Assembly: GCA_039025235.1 (NCBI GenBank)
Contig: JBCCOS010000004.1
Coordinates: 62,001 to 126,000, forward strand
Direction of reading: 5' to 3'
Origin: MED-G105 sp039025235
GTDB taxonomy: Bacteria > Pseudomonadota > Alphaproteobacteria > Caulobacterales > Parvularculaceae
Length of the DNA: 64,000 bases
Under the pieces are notes generated by a model that saw only the letters and a program-made list of their open reading frames with translations, did no database searches and was not told where the DNA came from. A program made the position numbers and the translations under genes. Positions 60,961 to 64,000 of the stretch are shown here, piece after piece (the first letter of the stretch is position 1; every line of letters begins with the position of its first letter).

Positions 60961-62265
60961 CTAGCGTTTGTCAATGGGTGTGTATGGCGTTCTCGTAACA
61001 CCAGTGTAAATCTGGCGGGGGCGTCCAATTTTCTGCGTGGGATCGGCAATCATTTCCGACCACTGCGCAATCCAACCAACGGTTCTTGCCAATGCGAATA
61101 GTACGGTAAACATATCCGTTGGAAAGCCCAATGCTTTTAGGGTGATGCCGGAATAAAAATCGATATTTGGGTAGAGTTTTTTCTGAACGAAATAATCATC
61201 TTCTAAAGCAATTCGTTCAAGTTCAATGGCAACATCCAACAAGGGGTCATCTTTCGAGCCGACCGCTTCCAATACTTCATGGCAGGCCTTCTGCATGACT
61301 TTGGCACGCGGATCATAGTTCTTATAAACGCGGTGGCCAAATCCCATAAGACGAAAAGGATCGTCTTTGTCCTTTGCCTTTTTGATATATTCAGGAATGC
61401 GATCAACTGTTCCAATCTCTTCGAGCATATTCAGCGCAGCTTCGTTTGCGCCACCATGAGCTGGTCCCCAGAGAGAGGCGATACCAGCAGCGATACACGC
61501 AAATGGATTAGCGCCCGAAGATCCGGAAAGTCTTACGGTTGACGTGGATGCATTTTGTTCATGGTCCATATGCAAGATGAAAATCTTATCAAGTGCATCG
61601 CATAATATCTTGTTGCACTGATAGTCTTCAGCCGGGACGGCGAAACACATCCGCATAAAATTTGTGGTATAGTCTAATTCATTCTGTGGAAAGACAAAAG
61701 GTTGCCCGATCGCATGTTTGTAAGCCATTGCCGCAATGGTTGGCATTTTGGCGATCATCCGATGGCTAGCAATCTTGCGTTGCATAGGGTCATTGATATC
61801 TGTTGAGTCATGATAAAAAGCAGAAAGCGCTCCGACAACGCCGACCATAATCGCCATCGGGTGTGCATCTCTTCTGAAGCCGTTATAAAAATTCCGTAAT
61901 TGTTCGTGCACCATCGTGTGCCGTGTAATTGAATCATCAAACTCGGTGAGTGCTTCCTTTGTCGGTAAGGCTCCATGTAGGAGCAAGTATGCGACTTCAA
62001 TAAAGTTTGAGTTTTCGGCGAGATCGTCAATTGGTATACCGCGATACAAAAGGATACCTTCATCACCGTCGATGAATGTTATCTGAGATTCGCAGCTTCC
62101 CGTTGATGTGAAGCCCGGATCAAAAGTAAAAGCCCCTAGTTCTTTGTAAAAGGTCCGTATGTCAACGACATTAGGCCCTCCTGTGCCACTATACACGGGG
62201 AAATCCGCTGTCTTGCCGTCGAGCGTGACTGTCATGGACCCAGCTGGTTTCATCTTACTTTCCAT
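60961..62265 (-). CDS. gltA: Citrate synthase
   Basis: 434 residues, type II (hexameric Gram-negative type). Catalytic motifs: HMDHEQNASTSTVRL with the first histidine, GFGHRVYKNYDPRA with the second, and the aspartate in the DIDFYSG region. The N-terminal domain typical of the large form is present (SMTVTLDGKTADFPV). First step of the TCA cycle. ATG with a purine-rich leader; gltX lies upstream on the same strand, 367 bases away. Confidence 0.98.
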   Translation of the reverse strand: MESKMKPAGSMTVTLDGKTADFPVYSGTGGPNVVDIRTFYKELGAFTFDPGFTSTGSCESQITFIDGDEGILLYRGIPIDDLAENSNFIEVAYLLLHGALPTKEALTEFDDSITRHTMVHEQLRNFYNGFRRDAHPMAIMVGVVGALSAFYHDSTDINDPMQRKIASHRMIAKMPTIAAMAYKHAIGQPFVFPQNELDYTTNFMRMCFAVPAEDYQCNKILCDALDKIFILHMDHEQNASTSTVRLSGSSGANPFACIAAGIASLWGPAHGGANEAALNMLEEIGTVDRIPEYIKKAKDKDDPFRLMGFGHRVYKNYDPRAKVMQKACHEVLEAVGSKDDPLLDVAIELERIALEDDYFVQKKLYPNIDFYSGITLKALGFPTDMFTVLFALARTVGWIAQWSEMIADPTQKIGRPRQIYTGVTRTPYTPIDKR

Positions 62266-62632
62266 AACGTTGATCCTTTATTGGGGCTAAGTTTGATAAA
62301 CAAGCTGATATTTCAAACCCGCTTATTCGGTTTAGCGTAGAGTGTTAACGATAAACGACGAGCGCTTTATTCTTGATCGTGTATTCCGGTTTAGCGCTCT
62401 CAGTTCTAGGCGTCTTTGCGATGCAACTCCCCGTTGTTCATGCAACGCGTCATTGGTCGCGGACTATACTTAGAATGTTGAATTGCGCCAGACCACTAAG
62501 CGGTAAGATTTATCGCGTCTAGGGTTTACAACGCTCAATTCGATATCGGCTAATTTGAATAAATATCAGAAAATCAATAGTTTATAAATTAGATTTCTAG
62601 TATCTAGCGAGCAAATATCTACTTAGTGGCAA
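62266..62632. other. Intergenic region between gltX and gltA
   Basis: 367 bases without a gene. A short inverted repeat GAGCGCT (62360-62366) / AGCGCTC (62393-62399) could end gltX transcription, and the gltA promoter must lie to its left. Nothing else was recognised. Confidence 0.4.
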
Positions 62633-64000
62633 TCAGTCAATTGCGTCATTTATTCTTCCAATGGTCTCAGATTTTCCAAGAATTTCCAACACATCGCCAA
62701 GGTTTGGTGAAGGTAGGCCACCGGTCAGGGCGGTGCGCAGTGGTTGGCCAATGACCCCAAAACCGACGTCAAGCTGTTCCGCGTGAACCTTTAGCTTCTC
62801 CGCGAGTTTATTGGCGTTCCAGAGATCAGGCGTACCGTCGATATCCATCAACATATCTCGTAACACTCTCAAGCGTTCAACGGCGCCATCTTTCTTGAGC
62901 GGTTTCGCTGCTTTTCCTTCGATCTTTAATGGTCGACGATTAAGGATATATGCTGTCATCGTCGGCAGGTCTGCGAGCGTTGTGCAGCGTTCCTTTAGCG
63001 TGCCCGCCGCGCGCCCAAGCCGCTGTCTTGTGTCCTCAGTAAGTGTGATACCGTTGCCCTCAAGCCATGCAAACATGATCTCCTGAAACTTATTGTCGGG
63101 TAACGCATTTAAATGGAGCGCGTTCAATGACCTCATTTTATCGAGATCAAGACGGGCAGGGGCTTTGTTGATGCCCTTTAGGTCAAACCAACGCAATGCG
63201 TCCTCTTTGGGGATGAACTCATCGTCCCCATGCGACCAGCCTAATCTTAGCAAATAATTGGCAAGTCCTTCTGGAAGGAAGCCTTGATCGCGGTAGGCTT
63301 CAACACCTAGGTCCCCGTGGCGTTTTGAGAGTTTTGTACCATCGGCTCCGTGAATTAATGGAACATGGGCAAACAAAGGCGTAGGCCAACCAAGTGCATC
63401 ATATATCTGTTTTTGCCTTGCCGCATTGCTGAGGTGATCATCTCCGCGAACAACATGTGTGATCCCCATATCATGGTCGTCCACGACGACGGCGAGGTTA
63501 TATGTGGGGGTAGGTTTTTGTTCAACGCTTTCCCCAATGTCGGTTGTTCCTGTACTTCTTAGTATCACGAGGTCGTCTAAAGCTGAGTTTGGAAACGTCA
63601 TTCTTCCCTGAACGGCATCTTCAAAAATCGTTTCCCCGTCTATTGGTGCTTTAAACCGAATAGCGAATTGCTTGTTCTGCGGCCAGTCATTTGGACTTGC
63701 ATTTCTCCAAGGGCTTTCAAAGCGAATACCATCCGCCCGTGCTTGGCCTCTTTTCTCTTCGATGTCGCTTGGTGACATATAACAACGATAGGCAAACCCC
63801 TTTTGAACGAGCTGTTCTACGATTTCCCGGTGGCGATCCGCATTCGCGAATTGTGATACGGGTTCCTCGTCCCAGTCTAACCCGAGCCACGACAAGCCGT
63901 TAAGAATAGCACCGACAGCCTCTTCATTGTGTCGTGCCCGGTCCGTATCCTCAATTCGCAATAAAAACTTTCCACCCCGTCCTCGTGCAAATAACCAATT
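62633..64000 (-). CDS. gltX: Glutamyl-tRNA synthetase, 5' end beyond the window
   Basis: The frame is open to the right edge; 455 codons are visible. The N-terminal HIGH motif lies outside, but RIEDTDRARHNEEAV, GVNAHIGHx-region equivalents (TYNLAVVVDDHDMGITHVVRGDDH), and KLSKRHGDLGVEAY (the KMSKS-type signature) are present, followed by the anticodon-binding helical domain. Alphaproteobacteria often carry two GltX paralogues; which one this is cannot be told. The C-terminal residues end NDAID. Confidence 0.95.
   Translation of the reverse strand, partial: NWLFARGRGGKFLLRIEDTDRARHNEEAVGAILNGLSWLGLDWDEEPVSQFANADRHREIVEQLVQKGFAYRCYMSPSDIEEKRGQARADGIRFESPWRNASPNDWPQNKQFAIRFKAPIDGETIFEDAVQGRMTFPNSALDDLVILRSTGTTDIGESVEQKPTPTYNLAVVVDDHDMGITHVVRGDDHLSNAARQKQIYDALGWPTPLFAHVPLIHGADGTKLSKRHGDLGVEAYRDQGFLPEGLANYLLRLGWSHGDDEFIPKEDALRWFDLKGINKAPARLDLDKMRSLNALHLNALPDNKFQEIMFAWLEGNGITLTEDTRQRLGRAAGTLKERCTTLADLPTMTAYILNRRPLKIEGKAAKPLKKDGAVERLRVLRDMLMDIDGTPDLWNANKLAEKLKVHAEQLDVGFGVIGQPLRTALTGGLPSPNLGDVLEILGKSETIGRINDAID

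Overview
The window is chromosomal DNA from an alphaproteobacterium with roughly balanced base composition. This rests on the gene content and order: a ligase-associated helicase next to pdeM, gapR (DUF2312), the split transhydrogenase pntAA-pntAB-pntB, the order ppx/rlmE/guaB/rsmB-like/guaA, a fnrL-type regulator beside ccoNOQP-ccoGHIS, and intergenic palindromic repeats of a kind common in this class. A clear bciA (8-vinyl reductase of (bacterio)chlorophyll synthesis) suggests a phototroph or the descendant of one, although no other photosynthesis gene lies here. I do not name a genus.

Layout. 1-4.5 kb: DNA-damage helicase (partial at the left edge), pdeM, rpmJ, a TPR protein and gapR. 4.5-6 kb: sigma-54 response regulator. 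6.5-13.2 kb: hydrolase, small membrane protein, pnt operon, exported methyltransferase-like lipoprotein, holC. 13.4-17.7 kb: bciA, then pspF divergent from a phage-shock operon (49-aa membrane protein, pspA, pspB, pspC with a natural run of eight histidines) with a sigma-54 promoter and a candidate PspF site. 17.8-24.8 kb: ppx, rlmE, guaB, an rsmB-like gene, guaA. 25.2-27.2 kb: an AT-rich OafA-type acyltransferase, probably acquired. 27.6-32.1 kb: a MocR regulator divergent from a three-gene operon (fold-IV transaminase, DUF1537 kinase, class II aldolase). 32.3-39.1 kb: hydrolase, ABC exporter, SDR, tspO, LysR/DoxX pair. 39.3-45.6 kb: ferric-iron ABC transporter (permease divergent from ATPase and binding protein), PiuC-like dioxygenase, a Gly/Glu-repeat lipoprotein and a DUF4149 membrane protein. 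46-57.2 kb: microaerobic block of a HemN-like protein, fnrL, ccoNOQP and ccoGHIS. 57.4-58.4 kb: an IS630 element with a frameshifted transposase. 58.5-64 kb: DUF2189 protein, serine hydrolase, gltA, and gltX running off the right edge.

How it fits together. FNR-type boxes lie upstream of ccoN (perfect), the hemN-like gene and the DUF2189 gene (one mismatch each), next to an FNR with all four cluster cysteines, so a local oxygen regulon is likely.

Most notable observations: (1) the HemN-like protein keeps the family framework but has serine in place of the third radical-SAM cysteine and of the following cysteine; (2) the transaminase + DUF1537 kinase + aldolase operon under a MocR regulator looks like an uncharacterised catabolic route; (3) bciA occurs outside a photosynthesis cluster; (4) a mosaic palindromic repeat family recurs between genes, and one copy was split at its terminal CTAG by the IS630 element. 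No rRNA, tRNA or CRISPR array was seen.
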